A stretch of 64,000 bases of DNA, taken from NCBI GenBank assembly GCA_018105865.1, contig CM030841.1, positions 7,400,229 to 7,464,228 on the forward strand. The letters are read 5' to 3'. This document shows positions 12,220 through 22,242 of the stretch, in pieces. How positions within the stretch are numbered: position 1 is the first letter of the stretch; every line of letters begins with the position of its first letter. The position numbers and the translations under genes are program-made. Below the pieces are notes generated by a model. That model was not told the DNA's origin. It did not search any database and saw nothing but the letters and a program-made list of their open reading frames with translations. This DNA comes from Metaphire vulgaris (taxonomy: Eukaryota > Annelida > Clitellata > Crassiclitellata > Megascolecidae).

Positions 12220-12284
12220 TCTCTTTCTCTTTCTCTCTCTCTCTTTGCGCTGTGTTGTTGCTGCTGCACGTGCGAATGTTTTCT

Positions 12285-12348
<64 letters not shown>

Positions 12349-12355
12349 CTGTGTT
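11660..12355. repeat. Compound (CT)n/(CTGT)n low-complexity tract
   Basis: About 0.7 kb of pyrimidine-rich CT, CTGT and CTTT repeats. A 32-nt unit reading GCTGTGTTGTTGCTGCTGCA, with flanking bases, occurs twice (about 12247 and 12347). The long plus-strand Ser/Leu ORF across this tract is not a protein; only its last part coincides with real exon A. Confidence 0.95.
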
Positions 12356-12400
12356 GTTGCTGCTGCACGTGCGAATGTTTTCTGTCTTCTTCTTCTGTAG

Positions 12401-12551
12401 AACTGATACAAAGCGACTGTGAATTTCCCCGATCTTGGTGGGGTCGATGGCATCAGCCGCTCGTCGGAGACGTCGTTATTCGTGCGAACGAAATCAGCAC
12501 AAAGGGCACCTGCTACGAAAAATACCGCGATTACTACCTGCTTGAAAACAG
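12401..12551 (+). CDS. Exon A of a DUF7042-7045-type secreted/cell-surface protein gene
   Basis: A pyrimidine-rich acceptor (TTCTTCTGTAG) precedes and a donor (GTGTTC) follows a 151-nt exon. It enters with two nucleotides of a codon and leaves with two. The 49 codons read LIQSDCEFPRSWWGRW, then VGDVVI, then ISTKGTCYEKYRDYYLLEN. The pattern C.FP..W.G.W...G...I....I..KG.C......YYL is the start of the first cysteine-rich module of large extracellular proteins annotated as DUF7042-DUF7045 in invertebrates. Function in that family is not established. The next exon, B, begins with exactly the one nucleotide needed to complete the split Arg codon. The family name is from memory; exon structure and phase are seen directly. 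Confidence 0.72.
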
Positions 12552-12659
12552 GTGTTCGTTTTCTTTCATCTATCGTCTAGCTTTCATTTAGACTGCATCA
12601 AGCAAAACAATAGAGATTTTGGTATATACGTAAAACTGATATATGAAATATATATTTCC

Positions 12660-12725
12660 ATGTGATACTGTATATCATCATCATTATCATCATCATCATC
12701 AGCATGAGCATCAGCATCATCATAA
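12660..12725. repeat. (CAT)n imperfect repeat
   Basis: CAT/CATCAG units bordering LINE-derived sequence. It probably belongs to the 3' tail of the minus-strand LINE fragment that follows. Confidence 0.75.
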
Positions 12726-13165
12726 TCTCGGTTTTCTGTCAGCTAATTGCGGCAGCAGCTAGATAGGAAATGTTTCAAATGTTTTATTTCTTTGGCGTGT
12801 CTTTCAGCTTCTGTGATGTTGATTTGTCTGAGTTCGAGGTCTTCCTTGATGTTGTCAATTCACCATTTATTCGGTCTTTCTTTTCTTCTCTTTCCCTGTA
12901 TCTTTCTGTGTAGACTTTGTATGGCCATCGGTTGTTTTCCATTCTGCACACGTGTCCAAACCATGTTAATTTTCTTCTTATCTTTTCTACAATATTATCT
13001 TTTGGCCCAATCCGTTGTCGGATATCTTCATTTCTTGTCTTTTGCAATCCACTCACCCCCAGTATTTGTCTCAAACAGCACATCTCTGCAACCATTAGTC
13101 TATTTTCATCCGCCTTTTTCATCGTCCATATCTCGGAGCCATTTAGTATTTGATATATATATGCA
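12726..13165 (-). pseudogene. 5'-truncated LINE, reverse-transcriptase C-terminal tail
   Basis: The minus-strand frame (about 13155 to 12784) has GSEIWTMKKADENRLMVAE, then CCLRQILGVSG, then RRKLTWFGHVCRM. This corresponds to the post-polymerase tail of non-LTR retrotransposon ORF2 (G.E.W...K....RL...E...LR.ILG......R.L.WFGHV.RM). The 5' end is lost at a TA microsatellite. A 3'-UTR block (12737-12780) is shared with the scrap at 31285-31380. Confidence 0.78.
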
Positions 13166-14045
13166 TAGGGTATATATATATATATATATATATATAATGT
13201 AAAGTAGAGATACTGGACGCTATCTTTGCTTTCAACATCCCATTTCGGGAAAGTATCGATAAAATCGATTGATGGTATCAATGTTTCAGTATGTATATAC
13301 ATATGCATATGTGTAATATGTATATGTACGTGCACACTGTATATATGTATATATAAGCTCACATATACCTACGTATAAGGCGTAACAGTCTGTGCTAAAA
13401 AGTATATATTCGTCTACGACAAGGACTTTCTTCGCCTTTAATTAATTCGCTTTTATTGGTAGAGGGCAGACATCCTTAGTATAAACGTTAGCACGTTTGA
13501 TGGTATACAGTTACTGTGTTGAAAAAGCAGATTCTACAAGATACGATCATCAAATTACAGGAAGTGTCATTAGAATAATGTCTAAGGTATCTCTCCGTCT
13601 ATTATGTTCTTCAGATCTGCTGTGAGAACGTGACCACAGACCACAAGAATACGGAATTAAGCCAGCGCAATCTTTCATTGTATCCATTATTCTTTTTACC
13701 GGATTCTGTGTTGTTTCTGATCTCCGACCTCCGTCATTATCTCAGAATCCATGAAAACAGCAGTCTGTATATATATGCCAGTGCTTTTAGAATGCTATAA
13801 GGTCTTTCTTCGGCCGATCTTTATGAGTTTCCGTGTTTCTGTTTCTCGCATATAGAGCGTCATGCCATTTCATAAGCTGCTTCAGTTTGGAAAAGTGTAT
13901 GAAAATAGTTTGCGACGCTTTCTTTAACTTAGACTGCTCGTAATCAAGACCCGTTCTGATATCTCATATCTAAGACAATGACGTTATCACAAAGATTGCC
14001 GATAAGTTTTACTCTCTGAGATGGGCCAATCTTCGCCTAGGGGAG
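13166..14045. other. No gene seen
   Basis: A short TA run (13168-13196), then A/T-rich DNA without splice-flanked frames that fit the surrounding gene. Confidence 0.4.
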
Positions 14046-14220
14046 CAGTGGCGGCTTCACATGAGGGTCCGGGGACCCGTGCCCCTATTGCATGTCTGCC
14101 CAAGTGGCCCTCTCTGTTGGGACCCTATACTTACTACTACATACTGTACCTATCAACAAATGGCTGACCCCCATGCTTAGACGTTGCCACCCCACTTGCC
14201 AAATCCTGGAGCCGTCGATG
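14046..14220. mobile_element. hAT MITE, family E, degenerate copy
   Basis: Opens CAGTGGCGGCTTCAC and closes TGGAGCCGTCGATG. It is in the opposite orientation to the copy at 6981. The flanks (CTAGGGGAG and CTAGGGAG) are an imperfect target duplication with one base lost. Confidence 0.7.
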
Positions 14221-14950
14221 CTAGGGAGTTCGCAAACTTTTGATCGAGACTAGATCTTAAAGTACATTCATGATTAATCTCTTATTTTCTCTCTGCAGGC
14301 ATAATTAATTATGGAACGTCGCTGGGTTTGACGAGTATCTTAATAGCGCTGGTGAAATATATCATTGATATTTTTAAGGAATTAATATGCGGAAGCTGTT
14401 AGAGCGCTTTTAGAGATATTTTAATCGTTATTTTCCTCTTTCCTGTGACATTCGACATCTATCTTGGAAGCATTGCATTACAAAAGCGAAATTATTTCAG
14501 GATAAATTGACATCGAAGTAAGTTCAATTATTAATTTATTGCACGTACGAATTTAATGGTAAATGTCTTAGCCTTACAAAGGCTCTCATACAGTAACATC
14601 TCAGTATTATTTATCAATTAATTATGATTTACAATTCAATATGTCTTCCAACGGGTTCGCTAAATCTATCGGGGCCTTAACCCAGTGATGCAGCAACGAT
14701 ACGAATTTCTCGTATACTAACGATGGACGTCGTTGTTTGCATTCTTCTCACGTATTCGTTTCGATGCGTTCTGCAGTTTCTGCCTTATTCGGGACTGTCA
14801 GGCTATAAGCTTTATAGCGTTTCTCGATGGAGCAAAATAGCGACGCAACAGACTTGAATTGGCAAACATTTCGAAGCGTCATCAACGACCGGGACATCAT
14901 CCCGTCTGCCTCTCGCGGTTCAGCGGACAAAGGAGGCGGACGTCCTGTCC
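14221..14950. other. No gene seen
   Basis: A/T-rich intronic DNA of the reconstructed gene. I found no exon in phase with A or B. Confidence 0.4.
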
Positions 14951-15052
14951 GTCCGGATCCCGTCCGGATCCCGTCCGGATCCCGTCCGGATCCCGTCCGG
15001 ATCCCGTCCGGATCCCGTCCGGATCCCGTCCGGATCCCGTCCGGATCCCGTC
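14951..15052. repeat. 11-bp minisatellite (GTCCGGATCCC)n
   Basis: About nine exact copies of an 11-bp unit, each containing GGATCC. The absence of divergence between units points to recent expansion. The Arg-Pro-Asp-Pro ORF across it is a by-product of the unit. Confidence 0.95.
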
Positions 15053-15518
15053 CAATACCTTCGATGCACTCGAGGGCTGATCAGTCCCCCACCTCAGGCT
15101 TGATTATGACAGACACGTGCGGGCATTTTCCTCTGAACACGAGATTACGTTACTGTCAACTTTTGCGGCTTACAGGCAATAAGACGCACTATACCTATAC
15201 AGTAGGTATTAACTGACATGTCAATCTGTCTGGCGTGAAAAAGCCGCGCTCTGACAATCTGCACCGGTCGCTGACATTGCTCTGACATCCGATGTTTGCG
15301 CTTCTGACAGTCAGATTCACGAGACGTGTCAGAAGTAGAAATGAATTGGGCAGAGACACCGCGAAATCAGTGGAATAATTGCATAGAGCGGTTGTGACGG
15401 GCACCGGAGATTTAGCTCTCTGCTCTTTTACGCCGACTGTCGTTTAGAAATTCCGCTGATTGATTAACTCTAAGCCTAAGTGGTGGTTGTCTATCGGTGA
15501 GTCTACTGTGTTTCTCAC

Positions 15519-15520
<2 letters not shown>
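15053..15520. other. No gene seen
   Basis: Intronic sequence between the minisatellite and the GAA tract, with no recognisable feature. Confidence 0.4.
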
Positions 15521-15549
<29 letters not shown>

Positions 15550-15806
15550 AAGAAGAAGAGAGGAGGAGAAGAAGAAGAAGAAGCAGAAGAAGAAGAAAAA
15601 AAAGAAGAAGCAGAAGAAGAAGAAGAAGAAGAAGAAAAAAAAGAATAAAGAAGAAGGAAAAGTAGAAGGAAAAAGAAAAGAAGAAGAAAGAAGAAGAAAG
15701 AAGAAGAAGAAGAAAGAAAGAAGAAGGAAAAGTAGAAGGAAAAAGAAAAGAAGAAGAAAGGATAAGAAGAAGGAGAAGAAGGAAAAAGAAAAGAAAGAAG
15801 AAGACG
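15521..15806. repeat. (GAA)n polypurine tract, about 285 bp
   Basis: GAA/AAG repeats with GGA and AAAA interruptions. A block around 15655-15690 recurs at 15720-15755. It is an almost uninterrupted purine strand, so triplex (H-DNA) formation is possible. The Lys/Glu and Ser/Phe ORFs here are artefacts. Confidence 0.95.
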
Positions 15807-16612
15807 TGTCTTAGGATGCCCTGTTTGTTTGCACTCAATGTCGAATGCTTCGTCGTCTGTGGTCCGTACATACTGTAGACTGTTCGCAGACAGAAGCGGA
15901 TTGTTCTGAGTTCGACAGTAAATCACTACGGACGTTACGGCGATTACTTGGCAGACGCAAATGAGGCTCGTAATGCAATTAACAACTGGTTCCCCTTTTG
16001 CTGCTGTTGTTAGCTGCGTCGGACTTTTATCGACAGCGAACAGCTTTGTGAAAACGATCAAATTGATTAGCGCGGAACTAAATAGATGCCGTTTGTTTCG
16101 GAGTAAGGTTGATTTCCAAGGCCAGTGGTATATTGGGGGCTTGAACTTTAAGGTACTGTATGTGCGAACCCCTTAATAATTCAATAGTTTATTACATTAT
16201 CTGTTTCAAACATCAAAAGAGTAATAGTATACTGTTTGCGAGTTTCCGAAATAAATTCAATTTTGACAGCGAGAGAATTTTGGCGCCGAACTTGTAGTTT
16301 CTACCGGATTTTGCAGGTTATTGATTCCAATTTGATATTATTTAAGATTATTTCATGCGGCAGTAAAAGACAACCAAGTACACATGTTAATAAGTACCAG
16401 TTAAAACGTATAAAACGCCATCTTATTTTAGTAATGCACTGGGCGCCAGTCGATGGCTTTCATGTGTAGAAGTAGATATGCAAGTATCATCAATACAGAG
16501 AAGAGGCAAAATGGTATTTCAGTTCATATCAAGGATGCTTCCAAGAATTATGTCGACTTGTTTCTCCTCGTCCAAGATCTTAATATCTCTTCGTCTGAAT
16601 GTCCGCTATAGA
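15807..16612. other. No gene seen
   Basis: Short plus-strand ORFs without motifs. No exon compatible with the flanking gene phases. Confidence 0.35.
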
Positions 16613-16838
16613 CAGGGGCGTAGCGACGGAGGAAGGGTATATCGGTATCTATATCCACCAAAATCAGTATATAGGCCCTATATAATGTAGTATATATAAA
16701 TATATATATAACATATATAATATATATCATATATACATATAATATATATAATATAATATTTGTATTATATATTATATATGATATATATACCCCAAATTTA
16801 TACCCCCTCTTCCAATCAAGGTCCTAGTAGCGCCCCTG
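16613..16838. mobile_element. hAT MITE, family H
   Basis: Ends CAGGGGCGTAGC and GTAGCGCCCCTG. A perfect 8-bp duplication, GCTATAGA, lies at 16605-16612 and 16839-16846. The interior is a TA-rich microsatellite-like stretch. A relative lies nested at 46951-47126. Confidence 0.88.
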
Positions 16839-17368
16839 GCTATAGACTTCGAAAAGGCCGAAAAAATGACGATTAAAAGAAATGACCTGGCACATTTGAG
16901 CCCAATCTGTGCCAATGTCAGCACGAAATCATTCGAGTCATTTAAAACGAAAATAGACTTGGCACCCGACGACCGCTTAAGTTCATTTGCAGTAGACGAT
17001 TAAGCCGAGGACGCTGCTGCTTAGCCTATTCTAGACCAAGCCCTTTTCTCGGACTGCATGGGAATGCGTCTTTTCCTCGAGAATTTTTGAGTCTTCCAAG
17101 GACCATCAGTTCTTCCAAGAAAGTAACGAAAGACACTATAACACGAGGATTTTATTAGGCGTTACAAAGTTTTGGTGAAAGCCGTATGGTAAATAAATCT
17201 GTAGAATTTGTCATGTGGTCAGTATTTCTTATTATCTTATGGCGTTTTTGCTGTTAGATTCTTCTGCTCGTATTAACAAATGCACACGGCGTCCTTCTTA
17301 TAAAATACTTTGTGTCGAAAGCAAAAATAGCGAAAATCAACATTTTCATTCGACATGCTAGGAACATA
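16839..17368. other. Left flank of the LTR retrotransposon
   Basis: A/T-rich intronic DNA without recognised features. The last four bases (CATA, 17365-17368) are the left target-site duplication. Confidence 0.5.
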
Positions 17369-17396
17369 TGTGGCGACCATGTGCCACAGATAGCAC

Positions 17397-17461
<65 letters not shown>

Positions 17462-19415
17462 ATTGCTTAACTGTATAAACTTGTTAGTTAATTAATAAAG
17501 TTTTAATTCATGTAAAACGGACAGAGCACGCGCTAGGCTAAGACGCTAAGGCTTCGGTAAAATTATTAGAATCGCCACGGCCGCCCAAAGACCGAGAGAT
17601 AAGTTGTATAAACCGGCAACGACTTATGGTTCCCGAGCCTTCGGTCTTTAGCAACTAGAGATTTTGGCCGCTGAAAGACCGTCGCCTGTTTGACAGAGGC
17701 TGCGCGGAGACGGCGGCTGGCTGGCTGCTGACGAAGGAACAGGCGGTTGGAACGATGGAAAGAAGGAGAGAGAAAGCAGCGGTCGGCCGGCTGTGTAGTC
17801 GATGCGTACGCCTGAACACCGACGCCCGGACTACCAGGGTGGTTAGCGAAGGGCTGGGCCCGTAGACGGGGACGCCTACCACCGATAACGACGACACTGC
17901 CTCCCAGGTCCTGCTCTGACGGCATCTAAGCGGACGTGGCCCTACAGCTTGAAATTCCGCCTAAAAGAGCGGCGGCCGGGGAACAAGGTCCTGACGGCGA
18001 TGCGCGTCGCCGGCGGCGATGCGCCCTTCGCCGCTGCCGACGACGCTAGGGGGGTGGGTCCGAAGTTAAGCTTCATGACGGATAAAAAGCATAGATAGGG
18101 ACATTTGGGAGCGAGCGCCCTCAAGGGCTAGTTCTAAAAATCGAAAATCTCCGAAATATGGGAATTTATGTAGCCCGCGTCACTAGGCGGACGCGGGCGG
18201 CTGTTGAATTAAAGTCCGCTTGAGACGCGCGCCCATCTAGCAGGAGCGATTGCCGCGTCGCTTAGCCGTAGATGAAGCCCCTGATCACCGCTAAGGAAAA
18301 CGTTCTTAAGCAAGTCCCTACTTTTTCCTATTGACGGCAACTACGCGGAAATACAGACTGTAGACGAAAAATCCGCCTAAGTGTCCGTCAAAAAGTTTCA
18401 AAACTCTGAAAATTTTAGTTATTGTCAGTCACTAACATCACATGTACTTTTCGTGGTGTGCTCGCTTATACTGTGAAGCGATAGAGTAAAGAAAGCACAG
18501 CGATTGAAAGCGAGTATTTGGAGCCCGTTTAAAGTGCTAAAGCTTATCGTTTCATACTGACGTATCAAAGGCTATCGATTGCAGTTCCTGTGCGCTAGTT
18601 ATTGTGGCTGCCGGACTGCGTCTAGTCAGCGCGTCTTTGTCCGTGTTACCAGTGTTGCCACTGTAGCCATTGTTGTCATTGTTGCTTGGTTTATTAATAA
18701 ATAAAAATAAACCAATAAAGGCAAGTTGTGCCCGTGTCTTTGAAAGTCGCTGTGACGCCGGAGTCTCAGCGCACTGTCCGTGAAGGTGAGCCTTGGCTGT
18801 GATAAACCTCGCCTACCTGAGGTCACGTTAGTGCCCAGGAGGTCAATTCTGAGCCAAGGGAGAGACAGACGCCCGCCTGTCGTAAAGGCGCGGGAGACAG
18901 TTTGAGTGAATCGACGGCCAGGAAAAGAGTGGACCGCCGTCCATTCAGGCACGGGTAACCTTGGGTTTGGTGAAAGCGTGAGGAAGCCAGAGACAACGCC
19001 GCCTGTCTATAAGAGAGCGGAAGACGGCTAGATTGCCGAGAATGAAGAGACGTGGGGCCAAGTCGAAGCCAGAGACCCGAAATACCTATAGGAATCGCTT
19101 AAGGCGCCGAGACCAAGCGGTGGCCAGCGAGAAGAGGCATGAATTAAAGGGTCTCTCGGACGAGGCCGGAGCCGGAACGGATAGAGAGTCAGAGGAGGAA
19201 AACGAGAACCCTACGTTGAGGAGCGGCCATCCTCAGTGCGCTGCCTGCCCGGCAGCCGCGGACACCTCCTCTGATGTCGGAGAGCCGGAAAGGGAACGTG
19301 ACGCCGCCGATCAGGCAGAGTCGGCGGCTGATGGCGATCGGGAGACCGAGCGGGCGTTGGGGGCCGCCCGACCGCCGGCCGCGCTACGAGACCGCGAGCC
19401 GCCGGGGTCGCCACA
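17369..19415 (+). repeat. 5' LTR (contains the gag start)
   Basis: About 2047 bp with perfect 10-bp inverted ends. An (ATT)n microsatellite occupies 17397-17457. Polyadenylation signals (AATAAA) cluster at 18694-18718, suggesting an R region about 700 bp before the LTR end. The gag ATG at 19042 lies inside the LTR, so the last 374 bp are coding. The 3' LTR differs mainly by one- or two-base indels in short homopolymers and by microsatellite length, indicating a young insertion, or indel errors in the assembly. Confidence 0.93.
18694..18718 (+). promoter_or_regulatory. LTR polyadenylation signal cluster
   Basis: Overlapping AATAAA/ATAAAA hexamers just upstream of a G/T-rich stretch. The same cluster recurs in the 3' LTR near 28847-28867, where it would direct 3' end formation of the genomic RNA. 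Confidence 0.45.
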
Positions 19416-22242
19416 AAATGGTACCAGAAGTGGGGTGGATTCTGGCTTCCAGCCAAATGCAATGGATATTGAGGACTGGAACAGAATTCCACCCCGTCAG
19501 AATTTGAGAGACACCGAGGAACTGCGTTCAGATTCGGGACGACAGGCCTCCCGCAATGATTGGTTGGCGGTCCGTGGTCAAAACGCTGAAAACATCCCGA
19601 GGCGAGCGGGAAGGTCAGATAGAGCGGTAGGGAACGTGATAGAAGATCTGCACAGATCTGGGGAATTTGCTAGCCTAGGTTGCGCCGGCACCGAAGCGGC
19701 ATTGACGACCTGTGAGATCGACGAAGCGTTCCCCCGGAAGCCAGACAGTTACAGTCAGCGTGTAGTGGATCGCCAACCTGTTAATCGGAGCCAGTTGGAG
19801 GAACCAAGGACTGATAGAGACTGGTGGGCGGTCCGGGAAGAGCGCGTGCATCCTCCGCCACAGAGGCAATTGCAGATGAGTGAACTTGAGACCGATCGTG
19901 AGCCAGTGACTAATGCTATTATCGGTTGCGCCGGCACCGAGAACGCTGGTTATAGGCAGCGGGTAGATCAAGTGTCTGCGCCAGTACGTGAGTCGACGCG
20001 CAAGTTGGACCGCCTTCTGATGGGACCCGTGAGACCGGAGAGTAACGTTTGGCGGGCGGTTTCTGAAACTCTGCAAACAGGCAGCCAGTCACAGATAAGA
20101 GAACTTGAGCATCGCCAGCCGCAGGGTCTTGCATTTCTCAGTAGCGCCGGCACTGGGAGAGCTAACTGCGGTCAGCGAAGGGACCAAGTGTTTGTGACAG
20201 AGTCAGAATCAGGGACAGATTACGAGGTTGACCGCCCGCCGCCGCTTGATCAAAGCAGGAACAAGCCTGCTATGGTACCAGGAACGGTCAGAGGACTGTG
20301 TCAAACAGTCGTAAGCTGCGAAGATCGAATGTATCGATCGAAGGTGCCAACGGAAGATATCGAAGACGAGGACTCCGAAGTGGATATTGCTCCACCAGGT
20401 CGACGGAAAGAGACTTACAGGCCAGTCTCATGGGAGGACGGCGAGCTCCCACTCCAAGAAACGAGAGGAAGGGAAACCAGTTTCGCCCTCGAGAGGCGTG
20501 GAAGCGACGATGGAACGGTTAAAGTTAAGGACCGAGACCGTGCGGTTAACTACAGAACCTATAGGGCTGGAGTACAAGGTGAACAGAACCAGGCGGATTG
20601 GGACACTTTGGAGGACAGAAACTGCCTCGGAGCCGGCGCCGATGCAGCAATGTTCGAAAGAGCTACCAACCGCACCACACTGAAGCAGAATATCGTCGTT
20701 GGAGATCGCTACCCTGAGTACGGAGCTCGTCTCGGAGCCGGCGCCGAGGCGACTGTGTACGAAAGAGCGGCGTATCCTCCAAACGAAGACTCACGAAGTG
20801 ATCGAAAGTGTCAAGGACAGGAAAGAGACAGAGTCGCCAAAAGTAACCACAGAACCGAAGAACGATGGGATCAACAGCACGTCAATCGACCGCACTCGGA
20901 TAACAGAACTCGTCTCGGAGCCGGCGCCGGGACAGCGATGTTAGAAGAAGCGGAAGGTTACGTGGTGCAGAGAGGGTACCGTGCACCACGTCAAAATGAA
21001 ATTCGGAATATTGCAGGCAGACCTTGCCTCAGGACCAACATTGAGAGGGCAGTGTACCGAACGACAGACAGACCAGTGTCCAGGATACAGAGTCACCCTA
21101 GTTCACAGGCTCAGTGGACAGATCAGGGATGTGAGAACCGTGATAGTTTGGTATCCGAACGACGATGGGAGCAACAGGATTGGAAGCTATCCGCTGACAG
21201 AACCTGCCTCGGAGCCGGCGCCGAGGCAGCAATGTCAAAAGAGGCCGAAAATCGTTACGCTCCAGAAGGCCATCGTCCGTTGCGTGGCGAAGAAGGTCAA
21301 TGCTACATAGGCAGAGCATACCTTGGAGCCGACTCCGAGGCTGCAATGTCCAGAGAGGTGGATAGACCACATTACTCTCGAAGGAACGAAGAAGGTGATC
21401 AGTCGATGTGGGAACCCAGGAGAGATTACGGCAGAAATGCTTTGGTGCCGCGAGAAACCAAAGTCCGTTGGTCTATTTCAAACGACAGAGCTTGCCTAGG
21501 AGCCGGCGCCGAAGCGGCTAGGTCGCGAGGAAGAACCAAATGGACTCAGAGAGAAGTGAACACCCGTGAAGGAAACGAGAAGCGTGACTTGTCGGCCCTC
21601 CGACAGGTAGTGATTGAAATGCAGAACAAATTGGAAGGGCTTGCCCTTCGGGATCAAGACAGGCTCAAATCCAAAGACGAAGCGAATCGTGGACATGGAA
21701 AGCACCGTCATGAGAGAGAGGTGACGGCGGGCAGGTCAGACAAGAATTTCTTATTTAGAAATTCAGTAAAGCAAGAAAGTTCTGAATGCCACAAGGAGAG
21801 GGGCGGCTCCTTCAATCGTGGAACTTCGGAAAACAAGGAAGCTCGGAAAGCTCTATCAAAAGGAGCTGGAAAACGAATTGGCTCGAGACCAAAGTCACCT
21901 GAATCGTCGGAAAATGGGACCGAAACTCCGAGTGACTACGAGTCAACTTCGGATGAGTCTGATTATCGGGGCAAGCAAACTGTGGAATCCAAAAGAGATA
22001 ATAAAACAGCGGTGGATCTACGCTGTCAGAGTTCTCAGGATGGTAAACAAAAAGACCGCGGTATCCGAATCAAGCTGGAGAAGTACGATGGTAAAACACC
22101 GGTGGCCGCTTTTCTGGCAAAGTTTGAAGTGTGTTCTCGGTGTAACGGTTGGAATGAGAGGGAAAAGGCAGACCAACTCATGTGTGCTCTTACAGGTCCT
22201 GCAGCTCAGCTTTGTGGGACATGGGAGATTTGCAGAACGTAA
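19042..22242 (+). CDS. gag: Gag precursor with long repeat-bearing N-terminal extension (frame ends prematurely)
   Basis: The first in-frame ATG at 19042 gives about 1066 residues. Residues 1-124 are LTR-encoded and rich in charged residues, Pro and Ala. A low-complexity, Arg/Glu/Asp-rich region follows with about ten copies of an LGAGAEAAM-like peptide (roughly residues 210-830). Only the last 50 or so residues (from KLEKYDGKTP) look like the start of a retrotransposon gag/capsid domain. That domain breaks at about 22205-22225 and continues in the next listed frame, so the stop at 22242 is not the natural end. Ordinary gypsy Gag is a few hundred residues; this one would be about 1.2-1.3 thousand if continuous. 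The extension is probably disordered. The role of the repeats is unknown. Confidence 0.8.
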   Translation: MKRRGAKSKPETRNTYRNRLRRRDQAVASEKRHELKGLSDEAGAGTDRESEEENENPTLRSGHPQCAACPAAADTSSDVGEPERERDAADQAESAADGDRETERALGAARPPAALRDREPPGSPQNGTRSGVDSGFQPNAMDIEDWNRIPPRQNLRDTEELRSDSGRQASRNDWLAVRGQNAENIPRRAGRSDRAVGNVIEDLHRSGEFASLGCAGTEAALTTCEIDEAFPRKPDSYSQRVVDRQPVNRSQLEEPRTDRDWWAVREERVHPPPQRQLQMSELETDREPVTNAIIGCAGTENAGYRQRVDQVSAPVRESTRKLDRLLMGPVRPESNVWRAVSETLQTGSQSQIRELEHRQPQGLAFLSSAGTGRANCGQRRDQVFVTESESGTDYEVDRPPPLDQSRNKPAMVPGTVRGLCQTVVSCEDRMYRSKVPTEDIEDEDSEVDIAPPGRRKETYRPVSWEDGELPLQETRGRETSFALERRGSDDGTVKVKDRDRAVNYRTYRAGVQGEQNQADWDTLEDRNCLGAGADAAMFERATNRTTLKQNIVVGDRYPEYGARLGAGAEATVYERAAYPPNEDSRSDRKCQGQERDRVAKSNHRTEERWDQQHVNRPHSDNRTRLGAGAGTAMLEEAEGYVVQRGYRAPRQNEIRNIAGRPCLRTNIERAVYRTTDRPVSRIQSHPSSQAQWTDQGCENRDSLVSERRWEQQDWKLSADRTCLGAGAEAAMSKEAENRYAPEGHRPLRGEEGQCYIGRAYLGADSEAAMSREVDRPHYSRRNEEGDQSMWEPRRDYGRNALVPRETKVRWSISNDRACLGAGAEAARSRGRTKWTQREVNTREGNEKRDLSALRQVVIEMQNKLEGLALRDQDRLKSKDEANRGHGKHRHEREVTAGRSDKNFLFRNSVKQESSECHKERGGSFNRGTSENKEARKALSKGAGKRIGSRPKSPESSENGTETPSDYESTSDESDYRGKQTVESKRDNKTAVDLRCQSSQDGKQKDRGIRIKLEKYDGKTPVAAFLAKFEVCSRCNGWNEREKADQLMCALTGPAAQLCGTWEICRT
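19419..19436 (+). promoter_or_regulatory. Primer binding site
   Basis: TGGTACCAGAAGTGGGGT starts three bases after the LTR end, the expected place for minus-strand priming. Its complement ends in CCA and resembles the acceptor end of Leu tRNAs. That identification is from memory and should be checked against host tRNAs. Unusually, the site lies inside the gag reading frame. Confidence 0.75.
19678..21515 (+). repeat. Array of about ten hairpin-forming repeats within gag
   Basis: Units at about 19678, 19922, 20139, 20622, 20729, 20912, 21025 (degenerate), 21204, 21321 and 21494. The best (21204-21229) is a perfect 9-bp stem, CTGCCTCGG with CCGAGGCAG, closing the 8-nt loop AGCCGGCG, which contains the palindrome GCCGGC. 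The units at 20729 and 20912 have different stem bases that still pair (G-C, A-U or G-U). The three upstream units keep a shorter CGGT/ACCG-type stem around a loop ending GCCGGC. As protein the units give LGAGAEAAM-like peptides. Confidence 0.7.

Noticed and set aside
11605..12591. 328-residue Ser/Leu-rich plus-strand ORF
   Set aside because: Most of it translates CT microsatellite. Only its last part coincides with exon A, which has its own acceptor at 12400.
15444..16061. Ser/Phe- and Lys/Glu-rich ORFs around 15.5-15.9 kb
   Set aside because: Products of the GAA tract on the two strands.
17566..17925. 119-residue minus-strand ORF in the LTR (also seen in the 3' LTR)
   Set aside because: Antisense frame of the LTR; it is disrupted differently in the two LTR copies, as expected without selection.
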